From assembly GCA_018806915.1 (NCBI GenBank), contig JAGKQI010000075.1:496001-560000 (forward strand): a stretch of DNA of 64,000 nt, given 5' to 3'. The notes under the pieces were generated by a model. That model saw only the letters and a list, made by a program, of their open reading frames with translations, had not been told where the DNA came from and made no database searches. The stretch comes from Phytophthora colocasiae (Eukaryota > Oomycota > Peronosporomycetes > Peronosporales > Peronosporaceae). Shown piece after piece: positions 9,740-20,733 of this stretch (position 1 is its first letter; each line of letters opens with the position of its first letter). Position numbers and translations under genes: made by a program.

Positions 9740-12560
9740 TGAGACCGTCCAAAACAAAATGATACTAATGCGCCATTTAGAGTTATCGAGATAATCGTGT
9801 TTAAAGTTAGGCCATCGTTTTTAGGATTTAAACGAAGTTTCGAGAAATCAAGCGATTAGTGATTTGAAAATCCAAACTGTCACTAAACTGAGCTCTCTCA
9901 TTGTTCTAACAGACCCAACAACAAGATACTAGTCTCCGCGCAAGATGCTCCGTCAACTACCACGTCCGCCTTCGCCCTCTCAAGAGTTTGCTTCTCCGGA
10001 AGCGCCACTAACCAGCAGCCCTTCTGGAACAGATGCGCTAACTTCTGTACTCTTCAGCAGCCCTTCAGAGGACTCTCAAGCTGTTCGCATCCAGCTCGCG
10101 CAGGACACAGAGCTAGAGCTGTCCACCGAGCGTGAAGACGCCAATGATTCAAGCGGAGAGGAAGATGTCGACGAGCCTGACGACAGTGATGACGAGGACT
10201 GGAGTGGCAGCGAGGATATGGAAGCGGATGATGTGGTGACTGGGGAGAGCGTTGGAAGTGAAGCTGAGGAAGAGGACATTAGCATCAATTTGTACGACGT
10301 CGATCTTCAGCAGCAAAGTTGCAGGCCTGATTAGCGCAGACAAGTGCAAGCGGCGCTGTCTTGAGGGGAAGGCCAAGGAGCTTGAGTGGCTGACGTGTTC
10401 CCTTGGTCAAATGACCAAGGCCGAGGAAGACTACCTGCATTCTAACCCTTATAGGCGTCCTAATGCAGACGGATACTGCATCAAGACGTCGTGGTACTGG
10501 TGAGCGCGAGAAGTTCCACTTCTATCTGCCGTTCGTAGGCCATGTTTGCCGTACCGCTTTTGCCCACTGTCTTGGCGTGCAGCCACTTACTGTGCAACGC
10601 TACAAGCGCCGCGTCCGTGAAGGGACCATAGCCAAAGGAGCACGGTAACAAGCTGAACAAGAACGCGTCCACCATCGACGCAGTGTGGCTCGTGCGGTGG
10701 TTCAAGGAGTTCGCTTCTGAGGTTGGCGAGGTGGTGCCCGTAAGAGTTCGCATGCAGAAGACCAAGGACGGCGTTGTGAACAAATACTACAGTCGAGAAG
10801 ACTACACCCTTCTACCACCTACCTTTACCTGGGACGTTCTCTACGATGAGATGCACAAGTACGTGGCTATAGGTCTACGTGTCAATGAGCCCGCCCGTTC
10901 AACGTTCAGGAAGCTTTTGTCCATCCACCGCCCCTAAGATCAAGATCCGGTCCGCACAGTCAAACGTCTGCGATCTGTGTTCCGTGTACCAGACACGCAT
11001 GCGCCACGGAGCAACCGCAGAGCAAACTGAAGAGTTGGGTCGACACACAGAGTCTGCACGTCGAATGAGGTAAGTAGCGATAGGTATCATTTTGATTTGC
11101 GTTTGGATACTAATATCAATTTGATTTACTATAAACATTAGACGAGAGTACAAGAAGGACAAAGGTGACATCCATAAAGAGGGTGACATCAGCAAGGATT
11201 TGGCTGTGATCGTCATGGACTTCTCGCAGAATTTGACGGTTCCGTCGGTCACGTCAACACCATCGCAGTGGTATTTTTGTTCATTGCTTGCTGTGAGCGT
11301 CTTTGGCATCTTTTATGAGAATGAAGGGACGCAGACCAACTATGTCTACGACGAGTTTGCCAGTGGGAAAGGCAGCGACCCAAATAAACTCGATGCTACA
11401 GCACTTCATCCGTACTGTGCTGCTTCCAGCCGGAAAGAAACGACTTATTGTCTACGCGGACAACTGCTCAGGCCAGAACAAGAACAATCACGTTATCAAG
11501 TTTTTACTGGCGCAAGTCCACATGGGTGTCTTTGAGCGGGTCGACTACAAATTTTTGTGAAAGCGCCATACAAAAACTCTTGTGACCGTGGCTTCGGCCA
11601 CATTAGGAAGCATGTAGCTCGTCAAGACTGCTGGATTTTGGACGACATCGTCTCTGCTGTGAACGGTTCGGCTACAACCAACACTACGGTGCACATTTCG
11701 CGTGGAAATACGTTTTTCAAGAGCTACAAACCACTGGTTGCTGAATTATACAAGACGCTGGTGGGGGTACAGCAGTACCAGATATTTACGGCAGTTCAAG
11801 ACCAACCTGGAGTTGTATTGTGTCGCAAAGGACCGGACAATGAACCTGTGGTACAAGATCTACGGCGTAAAGTTGACGGACGCCTCACGGAGCCTGAGAA
11901 AGTGGCACGGATGTTCACACACTTCTTGGAAGACTTGAGTCCTCCCCTTCGCAATACTGAGAAAATGCTGGAGCTGCATAGCAAAATCGGACCCTACGTC
12001 CCTGAAGAGCACCAAGCAAATTGGATCTACGCTGCACCAAGTGATCAGGAGAAAGTAGATGCAAAAACAGCCAAACAAGCTCGTCGAGAGCACCGTGCTG
12101 CTATGGCTGCCAGCGCAAAGGCGAACCAGGATCGACGTGGCAGGGAGACTGATATTGATGCTCGCCCTACGCCGAAGAAGTCACGCAAGTGAAGATCGGT
12201 GTCTCTGTAGCAGGCTCAACCAAAATGATGCTAGTGTTCAGGGTGAAAACAAAATGATACTTATCGAGACCAGTGTCACTATTCTGAAAATCAGCACGTA
12301 ATTCAAAATTTAACAATGTTCTGATACGAATCTGAAGAAAACAGCATTACCATTGGCTCCGCCGTGTAATTTTAGCCAATAAAAAAAAATCGTGTTTTTG
12401 GTCTGGGACAGGAGATATATTTTTTAACAGGGCACTGCTCGGTTCGTATTTGGTTCCTGGAGCTCTACATGGTCTCAAAACGAAGAGGCTTTCGAATGGT
12501 ACCCTTAAATCGCGATTCGTACTTAGGTTCATTAGTATTATTTTGTTTGACGCAGTCTCA
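9740..12560 (+). mobile_element. 2.8-kb TIR DNA transposon inserted in copy 1
   Basis: The ends form 31-bp inverted repeats starting TGAGAC and holding ACAAAATRATACTAATG (9740-9770 and 12530-12560; 25 of 31 bases match by eye). A 3-bp ATA duplication flanks it (9737-9739 and 12561-12563), and joining the flanks restores the reading frame of the interrupted family gene. An extra copy of CAAAATGATACT lies near 12250. The transposase inside belongs to a DDE group marked by DNCSGQNKN. The superfamily is not assigned. Confidence 0.8.
9945..12192 (+). pseudogene. DDE transposase, broken by frameshifts
   Basis: Coding similarity runs through at least four frames. The pieces are: an acidic N-terminal segment (9945-10334); a segment with KFHFYLPFVGHVCRTAF (about 10510-10560); a segment with a Cys pair (CDLCSVYQTRMRHG near 10970); a probable intron near 11070-11142; MDFSQNLTVPSV near 11218; YADNCSGQNKNN near 11450-11485; and a basic C-terminal part (11557-12192). 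MDFSQN and YADNCSGQN are the first two catalytic Asp motifs of a transposase group found in oomycetes and animals; the third acidic residue was not identified. Shifts near 10330, 10500, 10640 and 11540 disable it. It would have cut and pasted the surrounding TIR element. Confidence 0.7.
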
Positions 12561-12924
12561 ATATGAAAAACATTTCGTTCGGTGAGACGGTTAAGTCGCT
12601 GAGTGAGAAGGAGATCACGTCTTTGAAGTCCGCCATGGAGTCGAACTCCACTTGCGGGTACGATATGAAGCGACTGCTGGATCGCACGTGGATGACAGTA
12701 GCGGAGTTCCGCAAACACAACCCAGAGATGTCAGAGGATGACATTCGCGTGGCGTTTAGCAAGTCCAACATGACATCCCTATCGCGACGAACAACTGTAT
12801 GAACGAGTTGCTGGCCCAAACGGACGAGGAGACGGCCTACAAGAGGCGGGATACGCTGCGCAAGTCGTTCGCAGGTATTGTGGATGACTTGATCAGCTCT
12901 GGAACCAGTAGCAATGGCACGTTC

Positions 12925-13159
12925 TGTTTAAAGGTGAACTTCTTCTTCGAGTATGGAAGGACGGCTTTGCAAGAAGACTGTAGATTGAGAACTGATGTAT
13001 TTTAGCTACCACTGCTTTCTCTTCTCCGTTGGTTTCAACGCCCAGCTTCGCTGGAGTCCAGTAGCTATTTCCGAATGCAACGACCATTGGTCCAAATGCA
13101 AGATAGCTCCACAGCCATCACAACGTACCGTGATCTGATCTTGGATACGTTTTCCAACA
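12925..13159 (-). repeat. copia 3' LTR (minus orientation)
   Basis: 235 bp, TGTT...AACA, identical to 17955-18189. On the minus strand it is preceded by the purine-rich GAGGGAGGCG (13160-13169), the likely polypurine tract. Confidence 0.95.
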
Positions 13160-13169
13160 CGCCTCCCTC
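13160..13169 (-). other. copia polypurine tract
   Basis: GAGGGAGGCG on the minus strand lies directly next to the TG of the 3' LTR, where plus-strand DNA synthesis starts in LTR elements. Confidence 0.55.
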
Positions 13170-13196
13170 GAGCTCCATGAGTTCGAACCCTTCCTT

Positions 13197-14376
13197 TTAA
13201 GAGATTTCAATGATCCCCATAGCTGCACGTAAGCGAGCGAGACGAGCCTTGTCCAGTGGCTTGGTAAAGGCATCCGCTGGATTCGTCTCACCCGAAACCT
13301 TCACCAACTCAATAGCTCCACGCTGAACTTGCTCTCGCACATAGTGCCAGCGGAGCTCAATGTGACGCGTCCTCCTGCTGTACGTTGGACTAGTCGCCAT
13401 GACATGTGCAGCAGCACTATCAATCCCGGATGACCGGGTGAATCGTGTATTTCGGTAGTATCTCCGCCAAAATGTTGCATTCGGCCGTTGCCTCCATGGT
13501 CGCTTCACATGCTGCCACGTACTCAGCCTCTGCTGTCGACAGAGCAATAATGGGCTGTCGTCTTGACATCCAAGCGACGGCACCACCACCGGAGCATAAA
13601 CGCAAATCCACTGGTGCTCTTCCGCGACTCCGAATCCCCAGCCCAATCACTGTCGCAAAATCCGTGTAGGATCAGTTTCGAGTTCTTCGCTGCATTGTTC
13701 CTCTGGTAGCGAATCCCATATTCAGTAGTTCCGACCAAATACCGTAGTACACGCTTCAAAGCCCCGACATGTTTCGGCAGCAGTAGGTTTGGATACAAAT
13801 CGGCTCAGTTGTCCCAAAGCATACGCTAGGTCCGGTCGAGTGCATGTAGCCAAGTACATGAGCATGCCTAAAGCACCTCGATAGTCGAAACTCGAGTCGA
13901 TTGAGTCACCCTCACCAGCCGGAACAAGTCGTGCCTTAGTTTCCATCGGGTTCCCCACATTTGTTGGCCTTATCGTATCCGAATTTAGCTAGGATTTCCT
14001 TCGCGTACTTACGCTGGGTAATGAAGATATCATTCGCTGTCTGGTTCACTTCAACACCGAGGTACTCCGTCAACTCACCTTGATCCTTCAATCCATACGC
14101 CACGTTCAAATCTTCGAACAGCTTTGACATTAGGTTAGTATCGGTGGTTGCACAAAGTACAACAAAAAAGTACACGAGTACTAGAGCAATAGTTTCACCT
14201 TCGTACTTGAAATACAGACATGGTTCCGTGGCACACCGTTGAAAACCGCGATTCATCAGCCAGGAATTTAACTCTTCATTCCACTCCCGTCCCGATTGTC
14301 TAAGCCCATACAGTGCCTTGCGAACCACGTACATGTGTCCATCAACTGCACACGGGAAACCTTCGATAGACCTCAC
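13197..14376 (-). pseudogene. copia RT C-terminal half and RNase H
   Basis: On the minus strand the RT continues with VVRKALYGLRQSGREWNEEL, then the site where copia elements have YVDD reads YFFV (near 14163-14177), followed by VLCATTD. RNase H follows with GFCDSDWAGD and STAEAEYVAACEA, and the end has RHIELRWHYVREQV and NPADAFTKPL. Several frameshifts (near 13950, 13720 and 13600) split it. RT would copy element RNA; here the two catalytic aspartates are absent. Intact neighbouring motifs show that the alignment is right. Confidence 0.85.
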
Positions 14377-14377
14377 A

Positions 14378-15022
14378 TTACTGCGGAATTGTGAGAAAAG
14401 CGTTCAAGTATGCTGTGTTAATATCACCTCCGTACACCTTCAAATTGAGTTCGGCTGCCAATGCAACTACCAACCGGAATGACGACATGCGTGCGACCGG
14501 AGCAAATGTCTCGATAAAATCAATACCAGGGCGTTGCCAATTTCCTAGAGCAACAATTCTCGCCTTTAGCCGGATAATGTACCCCGTAATGATCCGTTTT
14601 ATAGGCGTAGACCCACATCGTTTTGATTGCCCGCCCATTTGGTCGGCATCTCGCCTGATCAATCTCCTCGAGAACCTCGCTTTTGACTTTAATGCTGCCA
14701 TTTCTTCGAGCTCGGCTATCCTCCAGAGATCAGCATGCTTGGACCGCATTGCCTCCTCTCCGGTTCTTGGGTATTTTGATCTGTGACGAGTGAAGTGGTT
14801 TACCATCTTGCCAAGGATACGCACGGCCATGTTTGACAGTACAAAGTCTTGGTACCGTGCTGGAGTGCGTCGCTCTGTCGCTTCCCGGAGACCTGTCCTT
14901 CTGGCTTTTGTGGTTTGACCAAGCTGATTCTTTTGTATTTCTGAGGACGTCTCGTCACGATCAGTTCGCTTCCTCAGTCCAGTAGGAAGTACGATCACTT
15001 CGCGTTCCTTTTCCCCGTCCAC
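14378..15022 (-). pseudogene. copia RT N-terminal part
   Basis: Minus-strand frame with the copia RT entry KARIVALGNWQRPGIDF, TFAPVARMSSFRLVVALAAE and DINTAYLNA. A stop after FLTIPQ (14378) separates it from the next RT segment. Upstream of it (15022-15411) is the low-complexity Asp/Glu/Ser region normal between integrase and RT. Confidence 0.85.
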
Positions 15023-15431
15023 TGCTTCTTGAACGTTAGATTCTCCAGTGACTTGGGCCGATTCATTTGCTGATTCTTCATCTCCAACATCGAATTCGAT
15101 TTCGGATCCATGCTCTGCATCAACGGATATAATATCGTCATCAACTACATCCTTTGTAGCTTTCCCTGTCTGTTCCGATGCAAAATTACTTTTATCTTCA
15201 TCACCATTGTCGGCGTCGGATTCATTTTCATCGCCTCCTCGAGGTAAATCGACCGTGTAGTCGATTTGATCTCGCTAAATTCATACACAACCGACGCATT
15301 TACTTCGCTGTACGCGTCCTCGTCGGCATCAAATGACCGCATAGAATATTCAGACTCCTCCACGATGCTGTCATCAACACAGTAGCTTCTGACTGGGTGT
15401 GTCATCATCATCTAGAGGATAGTGCCAAACG

Positions 15432-16843
15432 TTAGCCATTCGGAGACGTTGCTGTCAGCGGGATCGACTTGGTGACGATCGCGGTAGGTAATTCCTTCCT
15501 CAACCCGAACTTCAGCCACAAATTTAACTGTCCGCTCACTCGAGTGTACACCTGGCACCCTACAGTGTCTTCAGCGTAACCAACGATGAAAGCCACGTAG
15601 GCATTTGCGTCTTGCTTGTGCTTATCCGGTGTTACGGGCACATGGACGTAGGCGAGTGATCCAAACTTGCGAATATGATGAATGTCTGGCTTTACCCGAA
15701 CATTCTCTCATAGGGCACACCGTCAATCGGTTTCGCATACACTCTGTTCTTGATGTAAGCAGCGTTCTTGAGTGCGTACGGCCAAAATGAACGCGGAAAG
15801 CCAGACGCATGCATCTGAGACCGAACCATTTCCATGAGTGATTGATGTGCACGTTCACATGGGTTCAGGTGAGAGCTTTTCGGACCGACTTTGATATGTT
15901 CAATGCCTCGTGCTGCGTACCAACCGTCGATGGCGCCATTTACGAACTCACCTCCTTTATCAGTCAGGACTTGTTTTACTGGGAACTGTGCACTCTCCAC
16001 AAACTCGTACTCCCGTTGAACAATCTTCTTGATGCCTCGACCAGCTTGGCGCTCTGCCCATACAACGTACTGTTGCATTAAGGAGTTTACCACAGCAGAT
16101 CCCTTGCTCGTTAGCAAATGAACTGTCAAAAACCTGCTCCAACCGTCCATTATCACCAATACCGCTTTGTAGTTCGTCCCATTTCCTTGGCCAGGGAACA
16201 GTAGGTCTGCGTAGACCACTTCGTTAGGTGCAGTTATCCCACGATTTAGCTTCTTACGCCGGCGTTTCTGTTTCTGTTTTCCGACGTGGCAAGCATCACA
16301 CGCCTTCACCTGCCGCTGCGAAAGCATCATTCCCTTGACAAGTCCACGGTCCACCATAACCTTCAAGTACTGAGCGCAAGTGTGCCCCAATCGCTCATGC
16401 CATACCTGCAGACTTCCAACACCGTCTGCTACTGTAAAATTCACTACGCGCTCCTCACGTTCCTCTTTAACGTTGTCGCTAGAACTGGAGTTTTCCCTCA
16501 CGTTGAAGATCCAGATTGCTTGTGCGGGATGTGCTTTAATGACTCTTTCTCCTTCCTTGTACACGCTGTAAACTTTAGTTTTGGCATCATAATTTACATC
16601 GAACCCTTGTTCCAGAGCGAGACCCATGGAGAACAGACCATGTGTGGCCCCTGGGACGTACAGAACGCCATCAATGCAAAGTTCCACTTCATCCTCGCCC
16701 ACTACTGATGTTATTTTCACAGTACCAACCCCTGCGGCCTGTGTGATCATTGATTGAGCGACACCTTTGACGTCAGCAGTCAGGCTTTCTGGCACTATAT
16801 CTTCCAAATGAAGAAAACTGTCACGATCGCCAACTATATGCAC
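15432..16843 (-). pseudogene. copia protease end, GAG-pre-integrase and integrase
   Basis: On the minus strand: the protease DTGS motif (FDTGSNVHIVGD, about 16850-16870); the pre-integrase zinc region WHERLGH ... CDACHVGK; then the integrase core VVYADLLFPG, QVLTDKGGEF and LNPCERAHQSL, which carry the DDE residues. At about 15693 the frame stops after YERMFG because one G is missing; the expected KPDIHHIRKFGSLAYVHVP continues in the next frame. It would insert the cDNA into the genome. Confidence 0.88.
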
Positions 16844-16954
16844 GTTAGAACCGGTGTCGAAACACCACCAAGAATAACTTCCAGGATCTTTCTTCTCACA
16901 TCCGCATCGACAATACCCTGGGAAAATTCGATTGCTGCCTGTGCTTCATCCCAT

Positions 16955-17357
16955 ACTGTGGCCACCGTTCCAGGTTCGTTTTGGTACGTTCGAAAACTTT
17001 TGTGATGTGCTTCCGTTTGCATAGTTTGATCTCTTCTGACGTTGATCTTCATGTCCAGACGCACCACTAATACTCTGCTGGGCAGTTCGTTCCGGACAAT
17101 TTGCCTTGTAGTGGCCAGTGTCGCCACAGACAAAACACTTTCTCTGGGAAGACCGCCCACCGGAGGAGTTATCCTGTTGACCACTACTACCTCCGTTCCG
17201 TACACGGGCTTGCCCAGTCTGTGGTGGTCCAGCGCCTTGACCAGCACCTTGGCTATCACCACCCCTTGCTTTGTACCACCTCGACGTCGCGAATTATTGT
17301 TAATGCGTCGTCGAGACTGACGATCCGCGGCCTCTTCTGATGAGCACCTGAAGTTCT
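16955..17357 (-). pseudogene. copia Gag C-terminal zinc knuckle region
   Basis: Minus-strand frame containing the CCHC knuckle CFVCGDTGHYKANC (about 17100-17140) in a Gly/Gln/Ser-rich context. It is in a different frame from gag and ends at a TGA near 16956, so the Gag-to-protease frame is interrupted twice in this copy. The knuckle binds element RNA for packaging. Confidence 0.7.
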
Positions 17358-17915
17358 TCAGGGGTCAGTACCGCCGTTTCCTCCATATTTGACGGCTCCA
17401 CGAAGCTGTTCAAACTCATATTGATCTGGTAGACTGTCCAGCAGCATGGACTTCATGTTGATATCGTTCACCTCATAGCCATAACTTGCTAAGTCGGTTT
17501 TCAGCCGAAACATGTATCCCACATGCGCTTGTACATCGTCACTACCAGGACATTTGGAGGTTTTTAATTCTTCTGATAGTCTCAAGATAGTACTTTCTCG
17601 AATTGTCGCATTTTGACGCTTCTCGTAGATCTCACACAGCGCTGCCCACATCTCTGCACCAGACTCATATTGGTCGACTTGTTGAAGCCTGTGTGACGGT
17701 ATCGTCGTCCCGATCATCCGCATAATCTTGAACTGCTTCTTATCGAAGGTTGCCTCTGACTCCTCACTCGTGAGGCCCTCACGCTTTATCTTGCCCTCGG
17801 CGATGTCGAGTAGATCGTGTTCCCGAAAGATCGTTCGCATCGTCCACTTATATCGCCGCCAGTCTTTACCGTCCCATCCATACGGTAGTCCCTCTACCTT
17901 AGATTCGTTATTCAT
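17358..17915 (-). CDS. copia Gag capsid region (UBN2-like)
   Basis: The ATG at 17915 opens a 185-residue frame with GKDWRRYKWTMRTIFREHDL, ESGAEMWAALCEIYEKRQN and SLPDQYEFEQLR, the usual copia capsid domain that assembles virus-like particles. It stops at 17358, just before the zinc-knuckle part, which lies in another frame. The start is 40 bases downstream of the 5' LTR, close to the primer-binding site. Confidence 0.8.
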   Translation of the reverse strand: MNNESKVEGLPYGWDGKDWRRYKWTMRTIFREHDLLDIAEGKIKREGLTSEESEATFDKKQFKIMRMIGTTIPSHRLQQVDQYESGAEMWAALCEIYEKRQNATIRESTILRLSEELKTSKCPGSDDVQAHVGYMFRLKTDLASYGYEVNDINMKSMLLDSLPDQYEFEQLRGAVKYGGNGGTDP

Positions 17916-17939
17916 CTTGTACACCTTACGCGAGTTCTC

Positions 17940-17954
17940 TTGGGTTCATAACCC
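17940..17954 (-). other. copia primer-binding site matching a tRNA-Met anticodon arm
   Basis: On the plus strand the 15 bases next to the LTR read TTGGGTTCATAACCC: stem GGG/CCC around a seven-base loop TTCATAA with U33 and anticodon CAT. The minus-strand element RNA would pair with the anticodon region of tRNA-Met instead of its 3' end. Known copia elements use a half-tRNA primer in this way. Confidence 0.75.
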
Positions 17955-18189
17955 TGTTTAAAGGTGAACTTCTTCTTCGAGTATGGAAGGACGGCTTTGC
18001 AAGAAGACTGTAGATTGAGAACTGATGTATTTTAGCTACCACTGCTTTCTCTTCTCCGTTGGTTTCAACGCCCAGCTTCGCTGGAGTCCAGTAGCTATTT
18101 CCGAATGCAACGACCATTGGTCCAAATGCAAGATAGCTCCACAGCCATCACAACGTACCGTGATCTGATCTTGGATACGTTTTCCAACA
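17955..18189 (-). repeat. copia 5' LTR (minus orientation)
   Basis: 235 bp, identical to 12925-13159; transcription of the element would start here on the minus strand. Followed on its outer side by the target duplication CGTTC (18190-18194). Confidence 0.95.
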
Positions 18190-18806
18190 CGTTCCTCACG
18201 ACCAAGGAGTACACGTTCCTCATCGCTGACAAGGTCATGGGTTTGTATGCCATTTGGGATATGTGGGCGGTCGGTGGCATTGTGTCGGAGTATTTCCAGC
18301 CCATTTGTGGACCTACGCAGCTCATCGGAGAAATTGACGACGGTTCTGTGGACAAGTCTTTAGGGATGTCCATTGTACAGGATGCTTTCAACCACAGTAG
18401 TGGCATGTGGACCAAGAATGGCAATGGGATCGTCACTATCAACTTTAAGAGAGTCGATACAAAGGATGTGAGCGTCAATATCAAGTCTGGTGGAGATAAA
18501 ATCGCTGAGGTGTTAGTTCGAGCCGGTAAAAGCAGAACTTGGACAACAAATGTGACGGGTCTAGCGGGGAAGACGTTGTATCTGGATCGATGGCGACCGG
18601 GTTTTCTGGGCCTCCCTGGGACTGGAGGTGGTTCGTTGTTGCTGTGGATCCCCCAATCTACAAAAGGAAGTCTCGATCTTACTGCGGTGCTCAATGCGAG
18701 CTGACCTGGTATAGTCTGCGAAATGGTGAAAATAATATAAGCAGTAAATTATTTGAGTTGCTCTGTATTAATACATGTACAAAATAAAATAGATTCACAT
18801 AATTGA

Positions 18807-19885
18807 ATGGCAACGCAAGGCAACAGGAAGGGACTGGACGAGCTCGGGCATGAGGCGCTCTGGAGCTCTCGTGGCCAGCAGGTCATGATGCAATGGGAAA
18901 AGCAATACATGGAGACGTGTGTGGGCGCTCTCACCATTCAGTCAACCGATCACGTGCTTGAAATCGGCTTCGGTTTGGCCTATTCAGCGTCTCACATCCA
19001 GACATTCCACCCAAAGAATCACACCATAATCGAATGCGACCAGGAGACGTTGCAACGTGCCCAGCAGTTTGCAGAACAGCATAGTGGCGTGAAGATTGTG
19101 GTCGGGACGTGGCAGCAGCAGCTACCGGTGTTAGGCCAATTCGACTGCGTCTTTTTCGACGACTATCCGCTTCCAGAACTGGAACATCATATCCCTCCTG
19201 TAGGAGATAGAGCAGGCGGTGGACAGCGGTGAGTCGATCAACTAGATGGACAGTCCAAAGGGGGGATATATGTCACTGAGGGGGTTACTAATCGAGTGTT
19301 GGTAGGTCGCGGTGGCATGACTTTATGGACGTCGCTCTGAAGCACTGTGCGGCTGGGGCGAGGATATCTGGGTATCTAGCGCGAGAGCTGGATTTACGCC
19401 GCCCCGGATGCGAGGTTGCTGTCTCCAGAACGCAAGTTGATGTTCCAGATCACTGCAATTACTTCCCATACAAGACTGCGTTGGTGCCGGTGATCACGGT
19501 AGTGAATCCAGTAACAGCGGCAAGTGTTGCTTCGACGGATGAGATACCCTGTTTACCGCCGTTGCCACGCGCATCGAAGAAGTTTCAGCGCGCATTTGAG
19601 CGAGCAGAGCACACGAACACAGGGTTCACACAGGAACGACGACAGATCGCTAAGATTCGGGATTTCCTGTTGGCTCATGAAATGGGTGCGCTTTCGTACG
19701 AACAGCAAAATGACGACGGCGATGGAAGTGGAACCACGGACGTCAAGATGTCACCAGCACCCGCTGTGTATGGAGACTATCAAAACGAAGAAGAAGGATC
19801 GATTCACTACAACGACCAGGTGTCTCGCCACGAGTTTTTACGAACGCTAAGGGCTCGGACTGCGTCCAAACAAAGTTTTGAATAA
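18807..19885 (+). CDS. SAM-dependent methyltransferase, GAMT/RMT2 family
   Basis: Two exons, 18807-19228 and 19306-19885 (intron 77 bp, GTGAGT...TAG), give 333 residues. The SAM-binding motif VLEIGFGLAYSASHIQ (about residues 51-66) is followed by the acidic HTIIECDQETLQRA and FDCVFFDDYPLPE, all matching guanidinoacetate methyltransferase and the related fungal arginine methyltransferase Rmt2. After the splice, RWHDFMDVALKHC and CNYFPYKTALVPVITV match the GAMT C-terminal half. A further 120-residue tail is not part of the usual family fold. GAMT makes creatine; whether this enzyme does so or methylates protein arginine cannot be told. It lies between two secreted-family copies with no evident link. 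Cytosolic; no signal peptide is seen. Confidence 0.8.
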
Positions 19886-20733
19886 GCTTCAGTATACTGA
19901 TTCAGTAAACAGTACACGTGCTCGTGCTTGTGCTTGTGGTGCGTTTGAGCCAACAACGCGCTGCCATGACAACTACTGTAGTGGCGTTGCGGGAGAATTT
20001 AGCATCCTGGTTGATTCTACAAGGATCACATCGTCTTGTGTGGTGGTCCAGAACTTGCTCTCCGCCCAGCAGTTCAGGATTTCAGGAGCTATCGCTAGCG
20101 AAACGGTAGTTCATTCACTGAAAGATTCGCTGTTTGTCCAGTCTTAGCGCAAATTTGTAAGGTCGATTGCTGAGTTTGAGACGGTCTGTCGAGACTTTTA
20201 CCCGCCTCATCAAGGCACGTGATACCGCAACTGCGCGAAGCAACCTCCAGCACTGGAGATTGAAGCTTTCACCTGGTAACGTCGACCTCGAATCTGCAGT
20301 TTTGCAAATCTCCTTGACGCATTGCACACTTGCACCCGTTCGTCCCGAGCCATGGCCGCAGTCTCATCTATGGTCTACCCAATCCTATTGTATGTCTCCA
20401 CGTCATGGGATTTGGTGGCTATAGATTCTCCTCGAGCTTTAGTGCTAGCCAACTGAATCCTGGAGTCGGCTCAAGTCATGCTCACAATAAAATGTATTGG
20501 CGATGTCCTCCGAATGTGCTGTTCCCACCAAAAGGCTCGCGATCAGTGGTGATCTGTTGCCTTACTGTATAAGATTCGTCGTCGCGCCGCCAGTAGATTC
20601 GATACAGGCTGACAACACTGATATGAATCTGCTAGTGTTGAGACGGTAACCACATGCCAAGATAGACGCGGCGTACAGCTTGGCGTTTCGGTTAAATGGA
20701 ATGGCACTCTAATTTTTGCATCGCTTCGCAAGA
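19886..20733. other. intergenic, no supported gene
   Basis: About 850 bases between the methyltransferase and secreted-family copy 2. Only short random-looking frames are present. No repeat or transposon end was recognised. Confidence 0.5.

Larger units (their letters stand above)
12925..18189 (-). mobile_element. Ty1/copia retrotransposon, complete with identical LTRs, inserted in copy 1
   Basis: Two 235-bp LTRs, identical by eye (TGTT...AACA), bound a 5265-bp element whose genes run on the minus strand in copia order (gag, protease, integrase, RT, RNase H). A perfect 5-bp target duplication CGTTC flanks it (12920-12924 and 18190-18194), and removing the element plus one duplicate restores the host coding sequence. 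Identical LTRs imply a recent insertion. The internal genes carry stops, frameshifts and a destroyed RT active site, so this copy was probably moved by enzymes from another element. Confidence 0.95.
8686..18704 (+). pseudogene. secreted Asp/Ser-rich, Cys-containing family protein, copy 1, split by two transposons
   Basis: Three pieces line up with the intact paralogue at 20734: 8686-9739, 12561-12924 and 18190-18704. The first has a signal peptide (MNKVALLLAIIVVILAG), an acidic Asp/Ser tract (about residues 97-128) and the Cys block CYREAH ... CWAQCPYAYP ... CIRQNDDC. The second resumes at MKNISFGE and has CGYDMKRLLDRTWM. The third has the C-terminal block KTLYLDRWRPGFLGLPGTGG. A TIR transposon fills 9740-12560 and a copia element fills 12925-18189. 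A further small deletion near 12770 shifts the frame (SKSNM, then ATNNCMNEL in another frame). The gene must be non-functional. Its function is unknown; the signal peptide and Cys content suggest a secreted, possibly host-facing protein. Confidence 0.9.

Noticed and set aside
12563..13005. Two short frames that look like independent small genes
   Set aside because: They are the middle of secreted-family copy 1, between two transposon insertions.
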